DNA of 64,000 nt from Sepiola atlantica (lineage: Eukaryota > Mollusca > Cephalopoda > Sepiida > Sepiolidae), in the NCBI GenBank assembly GCA_963556195.1, contig OY744525.1, positions 61,903,772 through 61,967,771 of the forward strand, written 5' to 3'. Under the pieces are notes generated by a model. The model had not been told where the DNA came from, searched no databases, and saw nothing but the letters and a program-made list of their open reading frames with translations. The translations under genes were made by a program, and so were the position numbers. Below are positions 41,487 to 50,933 of this stretch, piece by piece. Numbering within the stretch: position 1 is the stretch's first letter; each line of letters begins with the position of its first letter.

Positions 41487-42080
41487 CTAGACGTGTCCGT
41501 GACCCGTTGGGTCACAACCATTACCCCTATTTATTGGTCCCCCCGATTTATAAAATCGGGAGACCTATGTTTTGAGGCATTTCCGTCCGTCCGTCCGTCC
41601 GTCCAGATTTTTCTCCGCAACCATCCATTGAATTTCTCTGAAATTTTGCATGAAGTTGTAACTTTTGTCAGGTTAGAAAGTGACATTCTCCGATTTAAAA
41701 AAAAAAATCTGGTTAGCCCCCCCCCCCCCCCCAGGGGGTCAAAAGGCCCCAAAATGGCAGAAAATGACCCTTTTCTCCCATAACGTTTGATCCATCCATT
41801 CAATTTTTCTGAAACTTGGCCAAAATGTAGAGGCAATTGTTCTGGATATAAAATGAGTATCCTTGACCTCAGAAAAATTCTGGTTCGCGCCCCCAGGGGG
41901 TACAATGGGGGTCAAAAATGCCCCAAATTGCCCAAATTTATTGCATTTTACACTCGCCACATCGAGTCACATACAGAGGGGGACCACGCATGCGCGGCTT
42001 GTTCTACTTTGGTTTCATTCGAAAAGTCAAACTCTGACATATCCTTTAAGACATTCTTCTTGCATAGCTAAACATAATTG
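41487..42080 (-). mobile_element. Helitron-like element(s), minus-strand 3' end at 41487
   Basis: On the minus strand the end reads GTGACCCAACGGGTCAC, a clear hairpin, then GGACACGTCTAG followed by T: the Helitron 3' signature. Inside are the inverted repeat CCCGATTTATAAAATCGGG (41540), (CCGT)n at 41580-41602 and two diverged copies of a block (ATTTCTCTGAAATTTTGCAT / TTTTTCTGAAACTTGGCC, each with a C run, CAGGGGGT and CCCAAAATGGC/GCCCCAAATTG) about 180 bp apart. The right boundary is not fixed. Confidence 0.5.
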
Positions 42081-42247
42081 AAATAAATGTTACTAGTATT
42101 GGCATCGCGAACCTTTTTTGTAATCTTTTTTTTAAAATGCTTATTTTAATAATGCTTGAAACGAAGAATGCTGTATTTGATTCGACTTTATTAAAAGTAT
42201 TATTATTCTTTATTATTATTATATAGCAGTAAAGAGCTTATTAGTTT

Positions 42248-42308
42248 GCCATCTAATTTACATACGCGCTTGTGGTGTGTACAGACACATGTATGTAAAT
42301 TAGATGAC
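42248..42308. repeat. Short inverted repeat
   Basis: GCCATCTAATTTACATAC (42248-42265) and GTATGTAAATTAGATGAC (42291-42308), nearly perfect complements around a 25-bp loop. Confidence 0.65.
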
Positions 42309-42390
42309 CGCACTGAGTAAAAAGAGAGTGACTCTTTATCTAAATGTTCACAGAGACATAAAAAATATTACAGTGGTTGGATCAACAGAG

Positions 42391-42980
42391 TATTATAATC
42401 TATTATACATAAATGTGAGCTAATCAACGTTTGTTTCCCTAAGGCTTTTTGGTGCGTCTGTATTATAGGGCCGAAAAAAAATATTCTATCTTTAATTATA
42501 AAGAGTCGAATGACAGGGGGAGATAATTCGAAGTGTTTCCCCGGGATTTATCTTCAAAGGGATTTTACCGTTATGCATTTTAATTAACTTAACGTAAAGT
42601 AAAAAAATATATATATATATACGTAAAAGGGATTATTTAGGAATCAAACAATCGCAACGCTTTATGGTATTCGGTACTGATAAAAATGAAAAAGATTTAT
42701 TGAAATAAATTAAGCACCTAAAAGTAATCTGTGCGCTTGCAAGATGTCTATTATTTTGGCATTATCTCTGGTTAAATATAAAATATCTTCTAAGTTCAGA
42801 GTGTTAAAATCCATTTTTAGAGAAATCCTGGGAGAACACTTTGAATTATCTCCCCCCTCTCATTTGACTCTTCAAAATTAAAGATAGAAATCTTTATCCG
42901 GCCCTATAATACAGAAGCACCAAAAAGCCTTAGGGAAACAAACGTTGATTAGCTCACATTTAGTATAATAGATTATAATA
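42391..42980. mobile_element. Foldback/MITE, 590 bp, arms ~160 bp
   Basis: The arms 42391-42553 and 42820-42980 mirror each other: TATTATAATCTATTATAC, GAGCTAATCAACGTTTGTTT, CCCTAAGGCTTTTTGGTGC, TATTATAGGGCC, GAGATAATTCGAAGTGTT. The non-coding centre contains (TA)n. Single related termini occur at 40405-40457 and 50520-50590, so this is a dispersed family. Confidence 0.75.
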
Positions 42981-43139
42981 AATTTCAGACAGCCTCTGGG
43001 GCAAGAAAAAAAGAAAAAAAAAAAAAAAGACCTTCATGCCTAACTAATCTGGAATATATCAAAATGTCTAATTTTTCGGATATGTGCACTTCAGGGGCAT
43101 CACTAAACCATGCATTTTTAAGCGTGAATATTTTTATAG

Positions 43140-43866
43140 GTACTTTTTACTAATGAGTCACCCCTTATCAAGGCTAAACCCATTCAAGGATAACGGTTAA
43201 TGACAAGTGTTTATTAACATTAGATTGATCATTGAAAGAGGACCATATTGTCGCCTTCAGGGAAGCAATCTTGTGGCAACATGCTCCATCGATTGAAGGT
43301 TCTTGGAAAGAAACTGTTCATAGAAATTCCATAGTCACACGTCGGAAGAAAAAAAAGTACTTTGCAGTGGTCGTAGTAAGACGAGTTCTTGCTGTGAAAG
43401 TCTTTCAAAGAGGAAGCACAGATTGAAGCTCAGTCGAGCATCTTTCATGGAAATAGCAATGGATTAGAAAAAGATTAGATCAAAGTGTAGTATCTGTTCT
43501 GTCCTAGGTCTGTGAAGGAGATATCCTTCTAGACAGAGGCAATATTGATTTTTGTCCCAATCAACAGTGCCCCTTTCTGAGGAGCTGGATTTCTCCACAT
43601 TAAAGAACTCTGCTCTTGTGGGGAGGCAAGTAAATAGCGACTAGCAACGTTTCTTCTGTGAGCAAACGACTCTAGAGAACAGAGAAGGTCATCCCCCACT
43701 AGATTGTCAAGTCGATTTAAAACTCTGCTGAGGCAAGAAAGAATGCTCCCCAGATGTGGCAGCAGTACTCCATTTTAGGACGTATCTGACTCTTCTACAG
43801 GTAGAGGAGTGCATTAGGAGTCAAGTACTTTCTGGAGCAATAGAATGATCCAACCATCTTATCTAG
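43140..43866 (-). pseudogene. LINE family 2: RT C-terminus to 3' UTR, split by a U2-SINE
   Basis: On the minus strand, 43866-43638 reads VGSFYCSRKYLTPNALLYL, a stop, KSQIRPKMEYCCHIWGA, then (shifted) SRVLNRLDNLVGDDLLCSLE and SFAHRRNVASRYL. After the SINE, 43478-43345 reads HCYFHERCSTELQSVLPL and KTFTARTRLTTTT. Then NSFFPRTFNRWSMLPQDCFP and SNVNKHLS follow, with the 3' UTR (GCCTTGATAAGGGGTGACTC). This is the C-terminal part of a Jockey/CR1-type ORF2. The coding frame matches family 1 in layout but differs in sequence. Several frameshifts and one stop are present. Confidence 0.8.
43479..43637 (+). mobile_element. U2-snRNA-headed SINE, short form, inside LINE family 2
   Basis: It starts ATCAAAGTGTAGTATCTGTT, exactly like the 33010 copy, then CTGTCCTAGGTCTGTGAAGG, AGAGGCAATATTGATTTTTG, GTGCCCCTTTCTGAGGAGCT, and ends GTGGGGAGGCAAGTAAATAG. 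The LINE reading frame resumes on both sides, which fixes both element ends to within a few bases. I see no clean target duplication. Confidence 0.8.
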
Positions 43867-43937
43867 TCATAAAAAAAGAAAAAAGTATGTAGATATTTAC
43901 AATATATTCCTGCTATTATGTAGGTGATTATTCACAC

Positions 43938-43939
43938 CC

Positions 43940-43971
<32 letters not shown>

Positions 43972-44262
43972 ACTAATATATATATATATATATATATATA
44001 GATATATATATATAAAATAAATATGAAACTAAAAGTAAGCTTTTAGTAAATAGAACCTATAGTGAAATGGTGTAAGCTCAATATACGAGATAGAGCAACT
44101 TATCTATCTGTATAAATCCTCTGATAAGATCTCGATCTTTGAAAAGCCTTGGCTTAAGGAAAGAATAATACACATAATTTAATTACAGAATATACCTTGC
44201 ATTGAACAATCGAAGTTTGAAATAAATTTGGACATTCGTACATGTTTATCACTCTTCATTCA

Positions 44263-44311
<49 letters not shown>

Positions 44312-44345
44312 AATATATATATATTATTATTAATAATAATAAATA
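43938..44345. repeat. (TA)n, (CT)n and (ATT)n tracts
   Basis: (TA)n at 43940-43966 and 43976-44012, then (CT)n-(TA)n at 44265-44307 and AATA/ATT-rich sequence to 44345. Short unique sequence (44015-44260) lies between. Confidence 0.85.
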
Positions 44346-44419
44346 TTTATCTATCCCTAGACATATATATGTTTCGCTTTTAAAAAATTATTTTACGCTT
44401 GTCAGTATGGAATTACGTA

Positions 44420-44500
44420 ATCGCATTGCCAGTCGAACAATTCGAACCCCAAATCCACATATTATGGACCCTGGTTTTGTAACCATTAGGCCACCGATCC
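44420..44500 (-). repeat. tRNA-derived repeat (A box and B box)
   Basis: Minus strand: GGTGGCCTAATGGTTACAAA (A-box-like) and GGATTTGGGGTTCGAATTG (B-box-like) at roughly tRNA spacing. There is no acceptor stem, so this is a SINE-like head and not a tRNA gene. Confidence 0.5.
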
Positions 44501-45070
44501 GATCATGCTTTTAACACGAGAGAAATGCGCCTTGTATTAATGTAAACACGAGTAGTGTGATTCTAAAGAGGATTCTATCTCCCAAGAGAGAATCATGCAA
44601 TGTGGCTAATTTTTATGAATCATCAGGTTTATTTACCTTCTAAAGGGTTCAACTTAATATATATATATATATATTCCCCACTAATGGGATTGAGCTCGCT
44701 GTTTTTTAGGAATATGCATCCAGAGAGTTGCAGTCATGACGTAAGCAGTTACGACTACAAACAGAGAAACCCGAATCAATTTCCGACTTTTACCGAAATA
44801 TACAAACAAAAGGCGGTGTTAATATTATAGACGCTCATTTTAAGTTGTAAATTACGGGCCGTTATAATAATTTTTAAAAACTCAACAGTAAAGACATATT
44901 TTTTAAGAAACCAAAATTAACACCGCCCAAAGATTATTTGATGAATTAAATCGAAAGTACTCGCGAAAATGGAAAAAGAAACACATGGAACTTACATACA
45001 GCAATTTGACTGAAACACTAAATGGACCATTCAGAAAATTGAAAAAATAAAAAAAGTCTCATCAAGCAAA

Positions 45071-45071
<1 letters not shown>
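44501..45071. other. No recognisable gene
   Basis: AT-rich with a short (TA)n at 44658-44674. Confidence 0.3.

Positions 45072-45120
<49 letters not shown>
45072..45120. repeat. (TA)n microsatellite
   Basis: About 24 TA units. Confidence 0.95.
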
Positions 45121-45122
<2 letters not shown>

Positions 45123-45159
45123 TGTGGTTGTATATGTCACAGATCTGTGTGATGTGTAA

Positions 45160-45780
45160 AGTGGTGTTGCTGTGTGTAGGTGTAGTTGCATATGCTTCCC
45201 ACCTACTGCTTTCAGCCTAATCTGCCAGCTAGTCCCTGGACGAAAAGGAAGCCGAGTGCATAAGTCTTCCCTGCTTGTATATAACTTCTCTACCGACAAG
45301 ACTCTGGCCAAACTTCCCCATGGATACTGAGCACCTTGCAGCCCCAGGCTAATTAGCTAGGGATCTTGGAGTAGATTGGAGACCTAGAGGTGCAGTGTGC
45401 AGGACCCACTAGTATGTGGACACGTATAGACACTCACTAATCCAATCCCGGGCCTCAAGGCATGTGACAAATGCTATCTTTGGATGGCCTGTCACAACCT
45501 GGGTGACACTAATGTATGCGGCAACTCACAGGTAATATGTGACATTGGTGCATTCTCAAGTGGAAACCACATCAGCCCTAGTTAGATGGGAACGGTGGAG
45601 GTCTTAAACTGACAAAAATGTTCAAGTTGGTGAAGGATAGGCATCCGGCCGTAAAACTGCCTTAAACTCTATGTCTAGTCGAAATACGACTAAAAAAATC
45701 AGGCCCCACCGAGGAGTAATTGTGGCCTGATTAAAGAAATACACCGATTGTTGATGATGATGATGATGATGATGATGAAA
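45160..45780 (+). mobile_element. RTE-like LINE (or LINE-tailed SINE) 3' end with (TGATGA)n tail
   Basis: GGATAGGCATCCGGCCGTAA followed by AACTGCCTTAAACTC, a short UTR, and then (GAT)n at 45752-45778. The GGCATCCGGCCGTAAAA block and a TGATGA-type tail are characteristic of RTE-clade 3' ends. Upstream 45160-45640 is GC-richer, without long frames. Confidence 0.6.
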
Positions 45781-45924
45781 AGTTTAAGTCAAAGAACCAC
45801 AACAATTTAAGATATTCCCTAGAGATCAAATAATATAAAATTTATTTATATACAAATTAGATCTTATAAATCCCCAAGATATATTAAATACTGCAGCTGA
45901 TAATAAGCTCAACGATTAACAGGT

Positions 45925-46212
45925 TATTAAACAGATATTTCATATTATAATTCGGTAGATTATAATATTTATGACATACTTAAAATTTTAAATATTATAA
46001 TCAAGCTCCAAAAATCAACATTTAACAATGTTTATTCATATGTACGCGCATGACGTAATAGTGATAATAACAATTTTTTTTTTTTTTTGAAACGCGCGCA
46101 CATATGGATAAACATTGTTAATTGTTGTTTTTAAGAGCTTCATTATAATATTTAAAATTCTAATTATGTAATAAATTTTATAATCTACCAAATTATAACG
46201 TGTTTAATCGTA
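45925..46212. mobile_element. Foldback, 288 bp, arms ~125 bp
   Basis: The arms 45925-46054 and 46091-46212 are imperfect complements; the innermost AACAATGTTTATTCATATGT and GCGCGC end abuts a short loop with a T run. AT-rich, non-coding. Confidence 0.65.
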
Positions 46213-47152
46213 AGAATAACAATAAGTAAATAAGAAACCCAAGACAGGAATTGAAAGGAATAGGAATTGAATTAAGAATACTTAATTACAATAAGTTGGT
46301 TGCCATTACCGGCTCTAGGCAGACATGCTAAGCGGTTTGCTAAACGGTTCTCCTTGGTAAGGGAAAAGGTGTCGACTTCATAGTGACCTGACCAATCCAT
46401 CCTGTCACTATGGGTGAATTCGGATCAGTCCACAACAATATGATAATTATTATTTTTATTATAAATATTTGTTGATATCCGCATACATATGTTTTATCTT
46501 AACCTACATTCGTCAGTGTGGCTATATATAAATGTACAACTAGTCGCACGATTCAAACACTGAACTGAAGTCATCTTTGACTTGCCCACACAACTGTTGA
46601 CACATCTATACAAAAGAGAATGGAAATACTCCTATTATTTATTTAACGAATATAATAAGCTTCCAGAGAGTGTTCGTCCTCCCTAAGGGGAGTGAACTTT
46701 CATTAGAAGCTTTCCATATTTCCCTTACAGAGTGCTCTTCCTTGACGGGAGCTTTAAATATTTCTTATTTTTCAGAATTATAGAATTGAAAAGATAATGG
46801 CAAACTCTTCTTCAGGGAATGTAGAGAGCAAGCATGCGCAATGAGCCAAAGTCGTAAATAAATATGGAAGCGAATCGGTTTACAATTATCAAGAAGAAAA
46901 GAGAAAAAATCTGAAGAAATGAGGAAATACCTTGGTTGCAAGCATCTCTGTTAAATCCTTGGATGATGGTGGGGAAAGGATCTGAAGATAAAAATACAAG
47001 AGACCATTTTCAGGCTTCGGAATGTCTTGAAGCAAAAACCATAAAGAAAAATCAAGATAAGATTATCGAATTTCGTTTTGGACTCAATGATGATTTTCAA
47101 TTCCGAAGAGAAAGAATCCAGTTAATCCTAAATCCACACCCTCTTCACTCTT
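46213..47152. other. No recognisable gene
   Basis: AT-rich. The open frame 46936-47172 has no recognisable domain. Confidence 0.3.
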
Positions 47153-47167
47153 ATGTGTGTGTGTGTG

Positions 47168-47237
<70 letters not shown>
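47153..47237. repeat. (GT)n-(TA)n-(CA)n compound microsatellite
   Basis: GT units, then about 16 TA units, then about 19 CA units. Confidence 0.95.
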
Positions 47238-47238
<1 letters not shown>

Positions 47239-47561
47239 CTAGCTGGTTCTGTCAACTCGCTATCGCTCCACAAACTTTGCTACTTGAAGCATTAATTTCA
47301 AATGCTAAAAGTGAATGTATGAGTGTCCGGCTTGCTGCAATAATCACGTATGCAAATTTAATTTTTATGAGCAAAGAAGAGGAAGCTTAATCTTAAGAAC
47401 TGATAATAAAAATAGAAAAAAGAATTTCTCTCACTTTCAATAGTCACCAAAAATATTAATATTTTTCTGACTAAAATAGAAATTAATCTACGTCCAGAAA
47501 GATGTTTCATTTACAGAGACACACACACACACAGACAGAGAAAGAGAAGTTTATTTTTTAA

Positions 47562-47640
47562 GTAGAGACTGATATTCAACAGGATTTATTGTAACCATTT
47601 GGCACTATTACTGTTGGGAAATTTATGTCAAAGCTCTCCA
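47562..47640 (+). repeat. Direct repeat, copy 1 of 2 (with 48553-48632)
   Basis: GATATTCAACAGGATTTATT and GTAACCATTTGGCACTATTA recur at 48563 on the far side of the GATA tract and LINE, suggesting a local duplication around the insertion. Confidence 0.7.
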
Positions 47641-47799
47641 CGGTCTGGTTCATCAATGAAGTATTCCAAGACTGAAGAACCTGCCTCTCTTCCAAATCAG
47701 TCTCTTATACTTCCGGGTATCAAAAGAGATCACTCAAAACTGTTAAATAACTCACAATCAGCAATTTATACACCTGCAGTTTTATCATGAGGGAGGGAT

Positions 47800-47886
47800 T
47801 AGATAGATAGATAGATAGATAGATAGAGATAGAGAGAGAGAGATATAGAGATAGAGAGAGAGATATATATATATAGAGAGAGAGCG
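47800..47886. repeat. (GATA)n/(GA)n microsatellite
   Basis: Runs directly into the 5' end of the LINE fragment. Confidence 0.9.
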
Positions 47887-48492
47887 CTGCCGCAAATAAG
47901 GTGGGCTCCCTCTACCGTGCTAGTAAACTCCTCTCATCTGACATTATCCTGTATCTCTACAAAGCCACCATCCGCCCATGCATGGAGTATTGTTGTCACA
48001 TCTGGACTGGTGCATCATCTACTAGTCTCTCCCTCCTTGACAAGGTCCAAAAAAGAATCGCCAACCTAATAGGTCCCTCACTGTCAACCAAGCTCCAGTC
48101 CCTGTCATATCGCCGCAATGTAGCATCCTTGTGCTTGTTTTACAAATACTTCAATGGATTATGCTCCGATGAACTGGCTACTCTGGTGCCCCCCCCCCCT
48201 CGACGTAAATTCACTAGACTAACTCGACAATCAACTAAATCTCATCCATTTACTGTGGAGGTCCCCAGATGCCGGAGAGCTTTCTACTCAAATAGCTTCT
48301 TTCCTCGTGCTGCTGGCCTCTGAAACTCCCTCCCTGACCCCTGTTTACCCGACAGTACTGACATGCAGAAGATCTTGCTGCGCAGATCCCAATCTAGGTT
48401 GACTGACCCCTACCTTCTCCCCTCTTTTTTCTTAGTAGCCCCTTACGTCTACAGTGGCGGCCTGCCTTGTTTGGGGTGAACTATGTTAAAAA
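47887..48492 (+). pseudogene. LINE family 1: best copy of the RT C-terminus and 3' UTR
   Basis: An open frame (to the stop near 48323) reads KVGSLYRASKLLSSDIILYL, YKATIRPCMEYCCHIWTGAS, LLDKVQKRIANLIGPSLSTK, LSYRRNVASLCLFYKYFNGL and VEVPRCRRAFYSNSFFPRAA. These are the conserved blocks after the RT palm in Jockey/CR1-type non-LTR retrotransposons. A 3' UTR of ~170 bp ends CTTGTTTGGGGTGAACTATG and an A-rich tail. RT catalytic motifs and endonuclease are absent because the copy is 5'-truncated at the (GATA)n tract. The uninterrupted frame marks this as one of the younger copies in the window. Confidence 0.9.
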
Positions 48493-48552
48493 GAATTTTT
48501 TTAAAAAGAAAGATAGATAGAGAGGGGGGGGGAGTTTGTTTTTTTTTTAAGT

Positions 48553-48632
48553 AAAGAGACAGATATTCAACAGGATTTATTGTAACCATTTGCCACTATT
48601 ACTGTTGGAAAATGTATACACCTGCAATGTTA
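48553..48632 (+). repeat. Direct repeat, copy 2 of 2 (with 47562-47640)
   Basis: GATATTCAACAGGATTTATT, GTAACCATTTGCCACTATTA. Confidence 0.7.
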
Positions 48633-48737
48633 TCACAAGTAAAATAGCAATGTACATTCAATGAGTTGTATACAATAAATTGTGTTTCGGGTTAAAAAAA
48701 AAGGGTTGATATGATGTAAGTTTTTTTTATTGTATTT

Positions 48738-49112
48738 CTGTTGAGGACATGCGTTGCATGGAGAGAAATGATATGAGAATGATTCGATGGATGTGTAATG
48801 TGAGCTTTGTTGTTATGACCTCAGAAGAAGATTAAATCTGGACAGTATAGGGAGATGTTTGCAGAATAGGAGACTTCGATGGTATGGCTGCGTTGAAAGA
48901 ATGGATGAGAATTCTTGGGTCAGCAGATGTAGAACAGTTAAGTTCACAGAAGAAGACAAACGAAAACATGGGAGAAAGTGATAAGGATGGACTTGAGAAA
49001 AAGACGGATAAATAAAGACCTGATCAGAGATAAGTTAGTTTGGAAGTAGAATTTCTTAAAGCCATCCAACACATGACAACATGTAAAACAGACGTTAAAC
49101 GGATGATGATAA
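48738..49112 (+). pseudogene. LINE family 3: C-terminal tail domain and 3' end
   Basis: Nucleotide-level match to 26.54-26.93 kb: GAGGACATGCGTTGCATG, ATGATATGAGAATGATTCGA, GACTTCGATGGTATGGCTGC, AATAAAGACCTGATCAGAGA. It ends in GATGATGATAATGATGAAG. Frameshifts are present. Confidence 0.75.
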
Positions 49113-49590
49113 TGATGAAGAATAACTTCAAAAAAAGGGCTGATATGCTGTAAAATAGCCTGTAATCGAATTTCGAAGTTAAATAACCTCAAAAAAGGGT
49201 TGATATGCTGTAAAATCGTCAAACCAAACCAAACGTTCAAATGGATCTGCTAATGATTAAGCAATGTGTGTGCATGCGCGGCGGTTTTAAAGCCATCCGT
49301 GCGGTTGCTCATAACATAGCCTACTAGTCACATGTACATGCCTCAATAGACACGCCAACCCCACATGCACCCCTAGCCCCGTCACCTAATCGCCAGTTAC
49401 ACAAGACACTAATGGTGCCTTTAATCCGAGATAAGCGCTTACAGCATCTTTAGCATCGGAAGACATGGATGCCATTCTATCCTATAAACATGATGCCTTT
49501 GTCTTGGACAGAAACCTTCAAAGAAACTCTGAAGTCTATTTAAAAGATAAACAACAAAAAAAGCAATGATGAATTAAAGTCGCTATATCT
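49113..49590. other. No gene; a short direct repeat
   Basis: AAAAAAGGGCTGATATGCTG (49133) and AAAAAAGGGTTGATATGCTG (49193), each followed by TAAAAT, lie about 60 bp apart and resemble AAAAAGGGTTGATATGATG at 48700. Confidence 0.4.
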
Positions 49591-50015
49591 ATTACGAATG
49601 GAGATTTGGTATCTGTCTGTCTGAAGCCAAAACTATACTATTACTTAAATTAATAATGGAGATTTGGTATCTGTCTGTCTGAAGCCAAAACCATACTATT
49701 ACTTAAATTAATAATGAAGATTTTATCTCTGTGTCTGTCTGAAGACAAAACTATACTATAACTTCTATTAATTTACTATACTACTATTTTTTGTAATGTT
49801 CAATTCAGTATACTATCCTATTTTAGACTAATGTGCTATTTTTCAATGCTCAATTCATGGGATGGGGCAGTGTAGTATCTGTTCTGTTGTCATGAGACCA
49901 TCCTCCCAAGAATTACTGCCTCCTTTGTGGAGGTAGTATAGTATATGTTCGTTCGTCATATGCACTATTGCCAGTAAATATAATAGAATTATCTGGCATT
50001 GCTCGGATGTCAAAA
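49591..50015 (+). repeat. Dispersed repeat with U2-like core, copy 2 of 2; three 5' tandem units
   Basis: AATGGAGATTTGGTATCTGT and CTGTCTGAAGCCAAAAC are repeated three times (~60-bp period, 49603-49760). Then GCAGTGTAGTATCTGTTCTG (49870) and GTATAGTATATGTTCGTTCG (49945) follow, like the pair at 17.39-17.47 kb. GTGTAGTATCTGTTCT is identical to the U2-SINE head core. Confidence 0.6.
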
Positions 50016-50176
50016 CTGTCAGATAAAATATTGCACAGTTATAATGTTCATAAAAAAAAAACGTCTTGTAGAATCTTTTGCTTTGGGGAAGGAAAACATA
50101 CAACTCCACCAGGTGGGTGGGCAAATGCTCTTCCAATGTGATCGGTATTTCAGCTATTGTTATTTAAATGAGTCCC

Positions 50177-50399
50177 TAATTACTTGCCTCCTTACGAGGG
50201 CAGAGTTAGACACAAGGTCAGATTTTAATGTGGGGAAAATCCGGCTCCTCCCAAAATGGGCACTCTAGATTGAAACAAAAAATTTAATTGCCTCAGTCTA
50301 CAAGGATTTCTCCTTCACTGAATGAGGACAAAAAAGATGAAGTGCATTACCAGAACAGATACTTCAGTTTACTCCTAGCAAAAAGGCCAAGAGAGAGAT
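50177..50399 (-). mobile_element. U2-snRNA-headed SINE, short form, near-complete head
   Basis: The minus-strand head starts ATCTCTCTCTTGGCCTTTTT, comparable with the true 5' end of U2 (ATCGCTTCTCGGCC-TTTTGG), so this copy retains almost the whole head start. The body follows (CCTTCACTGAA-like, GAGGCAATTAAATTTTTTG, TTCCCCACATTAAAATCTG, ACCTTGTGTCTAACTCTGCC) and ends AGGCAAGTAATTA. Possible weak duplication: ATGAGTCCC on the left and ATGGGTCAC on the right. Confidence 0.75.
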
Positions 50400-50519
50400 G
50401 GGTCACTTTGTTGGCTACTTAGACGACTTTTACAATGGAAGTTTGTTTTTTTTCTTTTTTTTTTTAAACATAACGCAATACTGAACCTGGGGAATATTCA
50501 TGCATGTGTTTTGTGCAAT

Positions 50520-50590
50520 TAAAGTATATAGGGGAAAAAAGCCTTAGAGAAACAATTGTTGATTAACTCGGCTTTAGTATAATAATAGAT
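50520..50590 (-). repeat. Single terminus of the 42.4-43.0 kb foldback family
   Basis: AAGCCTTAGAGAAACAATTG, TTGATTAACTCGGCTTTAGT, ATAATAATAGATC. Confidence 0.55.
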
Positions 50591-50689
50591 CAACATACAG
50601 ATCAAATTCTATTAGATATTTCATCCGATATGATAAAGTTAGGGTTGGTGAAGCGCTCTTTAGACTTGGTTGGCGATCACCTAGAGATG

Positions 50690-50933
50690 ATGTCTCAACC
50701 AAAGCACTGGTCTCCACCACGTCACGTGGTTGGCATCAGAAAGGGCATCCGATCTATAAAAAATCTTGCCTCAACTAAGGAAATGACGTCCAAAGAAAGT
50801 CTGTTGCATTTCAGGTTATGTAGTTTGAATAAAGACCTGGTCAGAGATAGTTAGGAAGTCAATTTCTAAAAGCCGTCCAACACATGCCAGCATGTTAAAC
50901 GGGCGTTTAACCGAATATGATGATGATCGTATA
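50690..50933 (+). mobile_element. LINE 3'-end fragments (RTE-like, then family 3)
   Basis: GGCATCAGAAAGGGCATCCG is an RTE-like 3' block. From 50828, AATAAAGACCTGGTCAGAGA and GCCGTCCAACACATGCCAGC match the family 3 tail, ending TATGATGATGATC. Confidence 0.6.
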
